From assembly GCA_900771305.1 (NCBI GenBank), contig CAAGNL010000518.1, positions 1 to 9,724 on the forward strand: DNA of 9,724 bases, read 5' to 3'. The position numbers were made by a program, and so were the translations under genes. Position 1 is the stretch's first letter; each line of letters opens with the position of its first letter. Of this stretch, positions 1 to 5,247 are shown piece after piece. This DNA is from Kiritimatiellia bacterium. GTDB lineage: Bacteria > Verrucomicrobiota > Kiritimatiellia > RFP12 > UBA1067. The notes under the pieces are model-generated. The model worked only from the letters and a program-made list of their open reading frames with translations. It made no database searches and had not been told where the DNA came from.

Positions 1-326
1 AATATGATAAGTTGCCCAGAAAAACCATTCCATCCTGCTTCTAAAGACTTTTTAAATTCAGTCAAAAATGTATCTAAATCGCCGCGTCGCGTTGTATCAA
101 AATCAATGGTATTGCGAGTAAAAGAACTTCCAAAGCGGAAGCGCAACGATCCGCCGCCCTTGAGTATTGCGCCTTTGGGGAGAAATTGACCAGCAATAGC
201 ATTTGCCATCATCGTTCGCATGACAAGCATGCGCCGATTGTCATTAGCCAACATTCTGACGAGTCGCAATTCAAGCTCATGCTCGTTACGCGGTGGTTTT
301 ATAGGTGGATCGATTTTGTCGGCCAT
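1..326 (-). CDS. abiEii: AbiEii-type nucleotidyltransferase toxin, N-terminal part (runs off left edge)
   Basis: This is the first 108 codons of the toxin of a type IV (AbiE) toxin-antitoxin pair. It starts at the ATG at 326-324 on the minus strand and is still open at base 1. A conserved nucleotidyltransferase core is visible: GGGS at residues 57-60 followed by R-x-T-I-D-F-D, with Asp75 and Asp77 as probable metal-binding residues. AbiEii proteins are GTP-binding nucleotidyltransferases that arrest growth; some members modify tRNA. The start lies 41 bp inside the end of the antitoxin gene, the usual antitoxin-then-toxin order, which implies translational coupling. The C-terminal two thirds lie outside the window, so completeness cannot be judged. 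Family assignment is firm; activity is inferred. Confidence 0.85.
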   Translation of the reverse strand, partial: MADKIDPPIKPPRNEHELELRLVRMLANDNRRMLVMRTMMANAIAGQFLPKGAILKGGGSLRFRFGSSFTRNTIDFDTTRRGDLDTFLTEFKKSLEAGWNGFSGQLII

Positions 327-852
327 TTAAAATTTCCTTTTGAAGTTGATCAAGATCGTGTTTATCCATATAGCCTAGTCTGTATGCGTTTTCAGCAGCT
401 TGCATCAGCCTGTCACTCATATGAACACCAATACATCGCCGTATCGCATCGGTAGGCTTTTCGCACATTACACCATTTATACTTGTCGGCATATATCCGC
501 GCTCCCCGGTACAGACGATATAGCCATCCGGAAGTTGTCTTCTCAAGCGACGCGGAATCTTAACATAAATACGGTCAATACTCGTAGGCATAAGACGCAA
601 AAATCCAAGAACCGACTCACCACAAAGATAGGCGCCTCGTCCACATTGAGCTACCGCAATAGCATAAGGGTCTTCCTCGGAAGATGGATACTGGGTTGAT
701 TTATAAACGCCATTCCCTAATTTGATAAACCGACCAATTTTCACCCATCGAGCAAGATCTTTAGATGAAATACCATTCTCCCGCGCTTCAAAAGCGGTGA
801 GAATTCCATGATTTTCTGTAGAGATGCTATAAGCTGTATCAAAAAAAGACAT
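286..852 (-). CDS. abiEi: AbiEi-type antitoxin / autorepressor
   Basis: This 188-residue protein matches the AbiEi antitoxin architecture. An N-terminal winged-helix DNA-binding region (about residues 14-50, with the pattern ILTAFEARENGISSKDLARW then GxFIKLGNGVY) is followed by an alpha/beta antitoxin domain. In characterised AbiE systems the antitoxin does not bind the toxin. It counters toxicity separately, and it represses its own operon by binding two repeats upstream. Two such repeats are present here just upstream of the start. The ATG at 852 has no Shine-Dalgarno sequence; the best promoter predicts a transcript starting at about that base, so the message may be leaderless. The stop codon (288-286) lies inside the toxin gene. 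Base composition is AT-richer than the rest of the window, which fits horizontal acquisition. Confidence 0.85.
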   Translation of the reverse strand: MSFFDTAYSISTENHGILTAFEARENGISSKDLARWVKIGRFIKLGNGVYKSTQYPSSEEDPYAIAVAQCGRGAYLCGESVLGFLRLMPTSIDRIYVKIPRRLRRQLPDGYIVCTGERGYMPTSINGVMCEKPTDAIRRCIGVHMSDRLMQAAENAYRLGYMDKHDLDQLQKEILNGRQNRSTYKTTA

Positions 853-858
853 GCCAAA

Positions 859-880
859 ATAGTACCATAAGTGCCACTAT
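859..880. repeat. abiE operator-like repeat 1
   Basis: This 22-bp element has inverted ends ATAGT/ACTAT and reads ATAGTACCATAAG then TGCCACTAT. It is matched at 20 of 22 positions by a second copy at 912-933, in the same orientation and 53 bp away (about five helical turns, so on the same face of the DNA). Placement over the abiE promoter and the known mode of AbiEi autorepression make it the likely AbiEi binding site. Confidence 0.65.
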
Positions 881-888
881 ATTGTCAA
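859..888 (-). promoter_or_regulatory. Predicted abiE promoter, possibly giving a leaderless mRNA
   Basis: On the minus strand TTGACA (888-883) is followed after 18 bp by TACTAT (864-859), a good sigma-70-type match. A start about 7 bases downstream of the -10 box falls at or next to the abiEi ATG (852), leaving no room for a ribosome binding site. The -10 box and most of the spacer lie inside operator repeat 1, so repressor binding there would block RNA polymerase. Confidence 0.6.
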
Positions 889-889
889 T

Positions 890-1690
890 ATGCTAAGTCC
901 GATTTGTCATAATGGTACCATAAATGCCACTATTATGACATTGTGGATGCTCTGGGCCACAGTCGGCATGGCAGACGTTGAATCCAGCAATATCGTCGGC
1001 TACAATACCGGCACTACGGGGTCAGACAATAATTTCATCACGATTCCTTTTGCGCAGGTCGGTTTTAACACATCTGATATTCAGCAGATTGCTCTTGACG
1101 ACGGCGGCGAGGGTTCGCTTGGCTGGGGCGGCGAAATTTTCGAAATCTGGGCTGGCGCACCTGAAGTTGTTGCTGGTTCGGGTTTCTTCTATCTGGACCC
1201 CTCAATGGATCCTGCTGGGGAAGCTACCACTTATTACTGGGGCGATGAGTCCAGCGCAAAGGCGTCTTTCTCCGTGGCACCTGGACAGGGTGTTGTCGTT
1301 AACTGTGCCGAAAACTTGACGAGCATGACGGCTGGTGAGGTTCCGGTTGGAGACGTCACATTCACTTCTGTTGCCGACAACAACTTCACAGGAAACCCGT
1401 TCTCCTCCAACATTGACATTCAGGATATTTCGTTGGACGACGGCGGCGAGGGTTCGCTTGGTTGGGGCGGCGAAATTTTTGAAGTCTGGGCTGGAGCTCC
1501 CGAGGTTGTTGCTGGTTCGGGTTTCTTCTACCTGGATCCCTCGATGGATCCGGCAGGGGAGGCTACCACCTATTACTGGGGTGATGAATCCAGCGCGAAG
1601 GCCGAGTACTCAATTGCTCCTGGTAAAGGTGTTGTTATCAACTGCGCTGAAGGATTGACTGTGACGATCAAGGCTCCTTATAGTCTCTGA
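890..1690 (+). CDS. Secreted two-repeat protein of unknown function, probably 5'-truncated
   Basis: The function is not recognised. The frame is open from ATG 890; other in-frame ATGs are at 935 and 947, and none has a Shine-Dalgarno sequence. The mature part begins near DVESSNIVGYNT, a pattern I associate with secreted Kiritimatiellota/Verrucomicrobia proteins. Only a stub of signal peptide precedes it (TLWMLWATVGMA), with no Lys or Arg in the N-region, and the bases before it belong to the abiE operator. The body is two copies of a module offset by 113 residues. Both carry LDDGGEGSLGWGGEIFE, WAGAPEVVAGSGFFYLDPS and TTYYWGDESSAKA, then an APGxGVVxNCAE segment. The modules are Gly-, Asp- and aromatic-rich, as in extracellular beta-structures. 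I read it as a real gene whose 5' end was lost when the AbiE module arrived; whether it is still expressed is unclear. Confidence 0.6.
   Translation: MLSPICHNGTINATIMTLWMLWATVGMADVESSNIVGYNTGTTGSDNNFITIPFAQVGFNTSDIQQIALDDGGEGSLGWGGEIFEIWAGAPEVVAGSGFFYLDPSMDPAGEATTYYWGDESSAKASFSVAPGQGVVVNCAENLTSMTAGEVPVGDVTFTSVADNNFTGNPFSSNIDIQDISLDDGGEGSLGWGGEIFEVWAGAPEVVAGSGFFYLDPSMDPAGEATTYYWGDESSAKAEYSIAPGKGVVINCAEGLTVTIKAPYSL
906..939. repeat. abiE operator-like repeat 2 inside a longer palindrome
   Basis: The second copy of the 22-bp element (912-933) is embedded in a 34-bp imperfect palindrome that begins GTCATAAT and ends ATTATGAC. The central bases still carry the asymmetric TACCATAAA/TGCC core shared with repeat 1. 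It lies upstream of the abiE -35 box and within the beginning of the open frame of the plus-strand repeat protein, so bound repressor could affect both directions. Confidence 0.6.
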
Positions 1691-1703
1691 TCGCTGCTAA
1701 GGA
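1675..1703 (+). terminator. Weak hairpin overlapping the stop codon
   Basis: TCCTTA (1675-1680) pairs with TAAGGA (1698-1703) across a 17-base loop that contains the stop codon of the repeat protein, followed by a short TTTACC. Six base pairs and three T residues make it a weak terminator at best. Confidence 0.2.
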
Positions 1704-1752
1704 TTTACCAAGTACCCGACATGAATTGGGCACTAGTAAAACTAAAAAGAAA

Positions 1753-1756
1753 AGGA
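1753..1756 (+). promoter_or_regulatory. Ribosome binding site that decides the start of the PEP-CTERM gene
   Basis: AGGA at 1753-1756 lies 8 bases before the ATG at 1765 but only 2 bases before the in-frame ATG at 1759, so 1765 is the better start. It also gives the cleaner signal peptide, beginning MKKVMLAV. Confidence 0.55.
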
Positions 1757-1764
1757 AAATGAAA

Positions 1765-2319
1765 ATGAAGAAAGTTATGTTGGCAGTTGCGATTGTTTGC
1801 GCTGCTGTTTGTGCCCAGGCGGCATCTGTCGGTTGGACGTTGACAGCAGGTACAGGTCTGGCAGGTAATAAGTATATGTTCTTTGTCGATGGGCAGAACG
1901 GTGCTACTCTTGCAGCAGTCACCGCTGCACTGGATGCAGGAACGGATGTCTCTGCTATGTCTTTCGGCAGTGGCGTTGTCGCCGATAATGGTGTTGCCTT
2001 GGTTGCTGCGGCTTCTTCCGGAAAGACGCTCACCAATGGAGCATCCTATACCGGATTCTACGTCGTGTTTGATTCTGCGACACCTGCCGCTGGAGCGGCA
2101 AATTACGCCGTTGTCGCAGGAGCTTCGGGGTTGACCAAGGCTATCAGTGCGACGGCAGCTTCTGTTACCTTCGTCGGTGGTAACCAGTCCACGGCGTTGG
2201 CCGACGCTTCAAACTGGAAGAGCTTCGGTGGGGGCGGTGGCGACGTCCCGGAGCCGACCTCTGGGCTCTTGCTTCTCATTGGCGGCGCGATGCTCGCACT
2301 CCGCCGCAAGCAGAAGTAA
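1765..2319 (+). CDS. Small secreted protein with PEP-CTERM sorting signal
   Basis: This 184-residue exported protein starts with a Sec signal peptide (MKKVMLAVAIVCAAVCA, cleavage near AQA/AS, residues 18-20). The body is Ala-, Gly-, Ser- and Val-rich, without Cys after the signal and without a recognisable enzyme domain. It ends with a complete PEP-CTERM signal: VPEP at residues 161-164, a hydrophobic stretch (about 167-179) and a basic tail RRKQK. In organisms with exosortase this tripartite tail directs cleavage and surface or extracellular-matrix delivery. No exosortase gene is in this window. A good ribosome binding site precedes it and a hairpin terminator follows, so it can be a single-gene unit. 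The sorting class is firm; the function is unknown. Confidence 0.85.
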   Translation: MKKVMLAVAIVCAAVCAQAASVGWTLTAGTGLAGNKYMFFVDGQNGATLAAVTAALDAGTDVSAMSFGSGVVADNGVALVAAASSGKTLTNGASYTGFYVVFDSATPAAGAANYAVVAGASGLTKAISATAASVTFVGGNQSTALADASNWKSFGGGGGDVPEPTSGLLLLIGGAMLALRRKQK

Positions 2320-2351
2320 AAGGGTCTGCTGAGAATTCAGCGGTCAAGGGT

Positions 2352-2379
2352 AAGCCCGTCCGAGTAATCGGGCGGGCTT
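2352..2379 (+). terminator. Intrinsic terminator-like hairpin after the PEP-CTERM gene
   Basis: AAGCCCGTCCGA (2352-2363) pairs with TCGGGCGGGCTT (2368-2379) over a GTAA loop, a 12-bp GC-rich stem with one G-T pair. It is followed by CATCTTT rather than a clean T-run, so partial read-through into the gene at 2401 is plausible. There is little room for a separate promoter between it and that gene. Confidence 0.7.
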
Positions 2380-2400
2380 CATCTTTAAAAGGGAAACGAC

Positions 2401-3309
2401 ATGGCATGGAAGAAGAACACATGGGGCGACGCTATCGGGGCTTCTGAGACGAAGCTGGGGGCTCGAGAGCCTGCACGATCTAATGCCCACGTTAAGAAGA
2501 TCGTCACCGGGTTGGTTATCGTCTGCGTTCTGGTCGTGTGGTTTCTTCTAACGCCATCAAATCCCCGGCCCTCACATGAGGAGAAGAAAGTTCCGAGCGC
2601 CCAGAAGAAGTGTAATGTGACCACCAAGCAGGCAAAAGCGCAGAATGCCTCCACGGCCAAGATGCGGCACCCAGACGAAATGCCCGCAAAATCAGAGGTC
2701 GAGCCAGTCAAGCCAGTGTATGTGAAGAAGCCGGGGCAGCTCCAGCTCCCAAATGGGAAGATCCTCACCTTCCCGCCGCCGAAGGAGGGCGAGACGCGCA
2801 AGGTCTACGCCTACGGACATCTGTATGAATGCGACCACGAGGGGAACTTCCGCGACGTCTCGGAGCGCAGGCTCTTCAAGACGGCCTTCGAGGGGAACTT
2901 CCTCGCGCTCGCGGCCCAGAACAAGCCGTTCATCCCCGCGTTCCTGACGGGGCTGGATGAGAGCGAAGTCAGGAAAATGCTGGAGAAGCCGTACGAGCCG
3001 ATCGGCGATGAGACGGAAGATGAGAAGGCAAAGCTGAAGGCCTACGACCAGATGCGGAACGCGGCGCTCGAGTACATGGCGCAGGGCGGGTCGTTTGACG
3101 AGTTCGTGGAGACCTTCGCCTCCTTCGCGAAGAAGGAACGCGAAACGCGGGCGACGTGTTTGCGCGAGGTGATGACGCTCTACAAGCAGGGGAAGGTTGC
3201 CGAGGCGAAGGAGATGCTGCAGGCGTCCGACATTCTGACCGACAGAAAGGGATTCAAGCAGATCCGTATCCCGCCGCATGTCCAGGCGGCGTTCGACAAA
3301 CTTCCCTGA
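2401..3309 (+). CDS. Hypothetical single-pass inner-membrane protein
   Basis: I do not recognise this 302-residue protein. The ATG is preceded by AAAAGGGAAACGAC, a usable ribosome binding site. A basic cytoplasmic N-terminus of about 30 residues leads to one membrane helix (residues 34-50, IVTGLVIVCVLVVWFLL). A Lys/Pro/Ser-rich linker follows (about 54-115, including PVKPVYVKKPGQ), then a compact charged domain of about 190 residues. That domain opens with LQLPNGKILTFPPPKEGETR and is largely helical with many Glu/Lys at its end. The layout predicts a membrane-anchored protein facing the periplasm. The spliced start codon of the secreted cytochrome lies only 36 bp after its stop, in the same direction, so the two may be co-transcribed and act together at the envelope. 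No catalytic motif is visible. Confidence 0.75.
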   Translation: MAWKKNTWGDAIGASETKLGAREPARSNAHVKKIVTGLVIVCVLVVWFLLTPSNPRPSHEEKKVPSAQKKCNVTTKQAKAQNASTAKMRHPDEMPAKSEVEPVKPVYVKKPGQLQLPNGKILTFPPPKEGETRKVYAYGHLYECDHEGNFRDVSERRLFKTAFEGNFLALAAQNKPFIPAFLTGLDESEVRKMLEKPYEPIGDETEDEKAKLKAYDQMRNAALEYMAQGGSFDEFVETFASFAKKERETRATCLREVMTLYKQGKVAEAKEMLQASDILTDRKGFKQIRIPPHVQAAFDKLP

Positions 3310-3331
3310 CCGGCACCGATTGTGTGGTAGA

Positions 3332-3348
3332 AGAGGAGTATGACAATG
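3332..3348 (+). other. Exon 1 of the propeller-cytochrome gene: Shine-Dalgarno plus start codon only
   Basis: AGAGGAG (3332-3338) stands 7 bases before ATG 3346-3348, an ideal spacing; a second ATG at 3340 is too close to it. The group II intron begins at the next base (GTGCG, 3349). Exon 1 therefore contributes the ribosome binding site and codon 1, and everything else is in exon 2. Unspliced translation from here reads into the intron and stops at the TGA at 3400-3402. GGAGT (3335-3339) and CAATG (3344-3348) are also the best candidates for the intron-binding sites IBS2 and IBS1. Confidence 0.7.
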
Positions 3349-3772
3349 GTGCGCCAAGCAAAGCTTGATAGCAACTTGCGAAATGAAAGGAGTTCGCGCT
3401 GACTAGAAATCGACAGTCAGATAGGAACGCAAGCGACGGAAGGGGCGACCCGACCGCCGAAGCCTTGCGCTACAAACAGGTGAGCCGCAGCGCAAGCGAG
3501 CCCTTGCCGTTAAGTCCCGTTAACTCCAAAACTCCATGCGGCCAGCGTGTCATTGAGCGTGAAGCCGAAAAGAAGCGTCGGATTCGATTTGCGGCGCGGA
3601 AAGCATGGCGGGGCATAGAGGGGCGGCGCGTCTGGAAAGTTGCATCGGGAACTTGGGAGACCTGCGGCGCGAAAGCGTCCGCAGGAGTCGGACGAACCCA
3701 TAGTAGCGGCGAGGCGGGGCAATGCCCGCGGAGCGAAGGGGTTCTACGTGCAAAAGGAAACGTTTCAATCAA
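3349..3772 (+). ncRNA. Group II intron ribozyme, domains I-III and start of IV
   Basis: This stretch has no protein-coding gene; it is the 5' catalytic RNA scaffold. Besides GTGCG, it holds candidate exon-binding sites. ACTCC at 3523-3527 and again at 3531-3535 can pair with exon GGAGT (EBS2). CATTG at 3551-3555 pairs with exon CAATG (EBS1). The T at 3550, just before it, can pair with the first base of exon 2 (A5248). The order EBS2 then EBS1 is the usual one in domain I. Small open frames inside are incidental. Confidence 0.8.
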
Positions 3773-5146
3773 ATGGGGGCAAGCCGCTTGACTGCGAAGT
3801 CCTATACGGAGGAGGAAATCCGCGAGATTGCCGAAAGGCAGAATCTCGTCGGCTATCCGCACCTTGCGCTCATGAGGGAGAAGCTGTCGGTAAAGGCGAA
3901 GAACGAACCGAAGTTTCGGTTCTACAACCTCAAGAGGCTCGTGGTCGAAACCGAGACGCTCAAGTGCGCGTGGGCGCAAGTCCGCGCGAACAAGGGCGCG
4001 CCCGGGGTGGACGGCGTGACGATTGAGGACATCGAGCAGTCCGAGGGCGGCGCGGAGGCGTTCATCGCGGGGATTCAGAAGGAACTCCACGAAAAGACCT
4101 ACCGCGCAAGCCCCGTGAGACGGAAGTACATCGAGAAGGTGAATGGCAAGTTGCGACCGCTTGGCATCCCCACCGTGAAGGACAGGGTGGTGCAGTGCGC
4201 GGTGAAGCTCATCATCGAGCCGATATTCGAGGCGGACTTCCACGACTGCTCGTTCGGGTTCAGGCCAAACCGCTCGGCACAGCAGGCGGTGGACAGGATA
4301 GCGGCGGAGATAAAGTCGGGGAAGAGACAGGTCTATGATGCAGACCTTTCGTCCTACTTCGACACGATACCGCACGACAAACTGTTCCTCGCCCTGCGAA
4401 CGCGCATCACGGACAGCGGCGTGCTGTCGCTCATACGGCAGTGGCTGAAGTCCAACAGCGTCGAGCCGAACGGAGTGCAGAAGAGCCCGAAAGGGAAGGG
4501 GACGCCGCAGGGTGGAGTAATCTCCCCGTTGCTGTCGAACATCTACCTGCATTGGTTCGAGACGTGCGCCATGCTGGTTGCCAAGGCCACCAACCAGGTC
4601 ATGTCGATCGTGCGCTATGCGGACGACTTCGTGATTCTCGCGAGAAGGTGGGCGGATGGATTCGTTCAGCGGATTGAGGGCGAACTGGAAAACCGATTCG
4701 GGCTTGTGGTGAACCGGGAGAAGACAAAGCTTCTCGACATGGAGGCCGACAAGTCCGCGCTGTCGTTTCTCGGCTACGAGTTTCGATACGTGAGGGATAG
4801 ACACTACATGACGGGCAAGAGATACCTTGAATGGTGTCCGTCTCCGAAGTCGGTGAAGACGGTTTGCAGGAAAGTCAAGGAAGAGACGATGCGGCGCAAA
4901 CTGCTTCTGCCCGTAGAGGGAGTGGTAAAGCGCCTCAACCTCGTCTTGGACGGATGGGGAAGGTACTTCAAGTGCGGGTATCCGTCGCGGCAGTTCGCGA
5001 AAGTGAACGCCTATGCGCGGTATCGCCTGTACAAGTTCCTCAACAGGAAGAGCCAGCGGCGGTATCGGCTGAAATACGCCGAGACCTACTACGGAGAACT
5101 ACAGAAACTCGGGCTGATAGCCCTCACAAGAAGGAGATACCGATGA
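3773..5146 (+). CDS. ltrA: Group II intron reverse transcriptase / maturase
   Basis: This is the intron-encoded protein, 457 residues from ATG 3773. It binds the intron RNA, helps it fold and splice, and copies it into DNA at new sites. Reverse transcriptase motifs appear in order: NKGAPGVDGVTIEDIE (RT1), KLRPLGIPTVKDRVVQ (RT2), FGFRPNRSAQQAV, VYDADLSSYFDTIPH (first catalytic Asp), KGTPQGGVISPLLSN, VRYADDFVI (catalytic YADD) and LSFLGYEF. A maturase domain X follows, with GWGRYFKCGYP. The protein ends soon after domain X; no HNH endonuclease is present. The start is uncertain: ATG 3722 adds 17 residues, and the AAGGAAA before ATG 3773 is about 14 bases away. The stop TGA (5144-5146) overlaps a new ATG (5143-5145), described separately. 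Confidence 0.9.
   Translation: MGASRLTAKSYTEEEIREIAERQNLVGYPHLALMREKLSVKAKNEPKFRFYNLKRLVVETETLKCAWAQVRANKGAPGVDGVTIEDIEQSEGGAEAFIAGIQKELHEKTYRASPVRRKYIEKVNGKLRPLGIPTVKDRVVQCAVKLIIEPIFEADFHDCSFGFRPNRSAQQAVDRIAAEIKSGKRQVYDADLSSYFDTIPHDKLFLALRTRITDSGVLSLIRQWLKSNSVEPNGVQKSPKGKGTPQGGVISPLLSNIYLHWFETCAMLVAKATNQVMSIVRYADDFVILARRWADGFVQRIEGELENRFGLVVNREKTKLLDMEADKSALSFLGYEFRYVRDRHYMTGKRYLEWCPSPKSVKTVCRKVKEETMRRKLLLPVEGVVKRLNLVLDGWGRYFKCGYPSRQFAKVNAYARYRLYKFLNRKSQRRYRLKYAETYYGELQKLGLIALTRRRYR
5128..5145 (+). promoter_or_regulatory. Intron-internal Shine-Dalgarno and ATG in frame with exon 2
   Basis: AAGAAGGAGATACCGATG is one of the strongest ribosome binding sites in the window, with AAGGAG about 7 bases before the ATG at 5143. 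That ATG overlaps the maturase stop codon as ATGA, a typical re-initiation arrangement. The frame then stays open through domains V and VI (35 codons, MTPVSHGKP to ALLH) and continues directly into KKSFGLLV of the cytochrome gene. It could allow translation of the host protein from unspliced RNA. This reading is inference from sequence; use of the start is not proven. Confidence 0.55.
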
Positions 5147-5161
5147 CACCAGTTTCACACG

Positions 5162-5247
5162 GGAAGCCGTGTGCGGGAAATCCGCACGCACGGTTTGATG
5201 AGGGGGCCTCCGCATCGGAAGAACCGAGGCGGAAGGCTCTACTCCAC
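5162..5247 (+). ncRNA. Group II intron domains V and VI
   Basis: Domain V (5164-5196) is a hairpin. AAGCCGTG pairs with CACGGTTT, a two-base CG bulge (5187-5188) interrupts the right arm, and TGCGG pairs with CCGCA around a GAAA-type loop. The catalytic triad AGC is at 5165-5167. Domain VI (5200-5244) pairs GCCTCCGC and CGG with CCG and GGCGG/AGGC around the loop AAGAA, and leaves A5241 unpaired near its base. A5241 is the expected branch-point adenosine, at -7 from the splice site after 5247. This 86-base stretch is also translated in frame if the 5143 start is used. Confidence 0.88.

Larger units (their letters stand above)
3349..5247 (+). mobile_element. Complete group II intron with maturase ORF
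   Basis: This is a 1,899-bp retroelement with all hallmarks of a bacterial group II intron. It has a GTGCG 5' end (consensus GUGYG), about 420 bases of structured non-coding RNA (domains I to III and the start of IV), and a reverse transcriptase/maturase gene. Domain V follows with its AGC catalytic triad, then domain VI with an unpaired A at 5241, exactly position -7 from the 3' end, which is AC (consensus AY). The boundaries are independently supported by the host gene: joining 3348 to 5248 yields an in-frame start codon and signal peptide. It lies in the same orientation as the host, as splicing requires. All visible parts look intact. Confidence 0.9.

Noticed and set aside
859..933. CRISPR-like direct repeats
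   Set aside because: There are only two copies, each palindromic and sitting over a toxin-antitoxin promoter; operator sites explain them better.
1726..1764. Upstream ATG at 1726 or 1759 for the PEP-CTERM gene
   Set aside because: 1726 adds an extra Lys-rich stretch and lacks a ribosome binding site; 1759 is too close to the AGGA.
3340..3342. ATG at 3340 as start of the cytochrome gene (MTMKKSF)
   Set aside because: It is in frame after splicing but only one base from the Shine-Dalgarno; ATG 3346 has ideal spacing and gives a standard MKK signal peptide.
3465..3791. A 108-codon plus-strand frame within the intron 5' region
   Set aside because: It falls in the ribozyme domains, is Arg/Ala/Gly-rich and resembles no protein family; RNA structure explains the sequence.
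3470..4804. A 444-codon minus-strand frame
   Set aside because: It lies antisense to the intron RNA and the maturase and has no recognisable domain.
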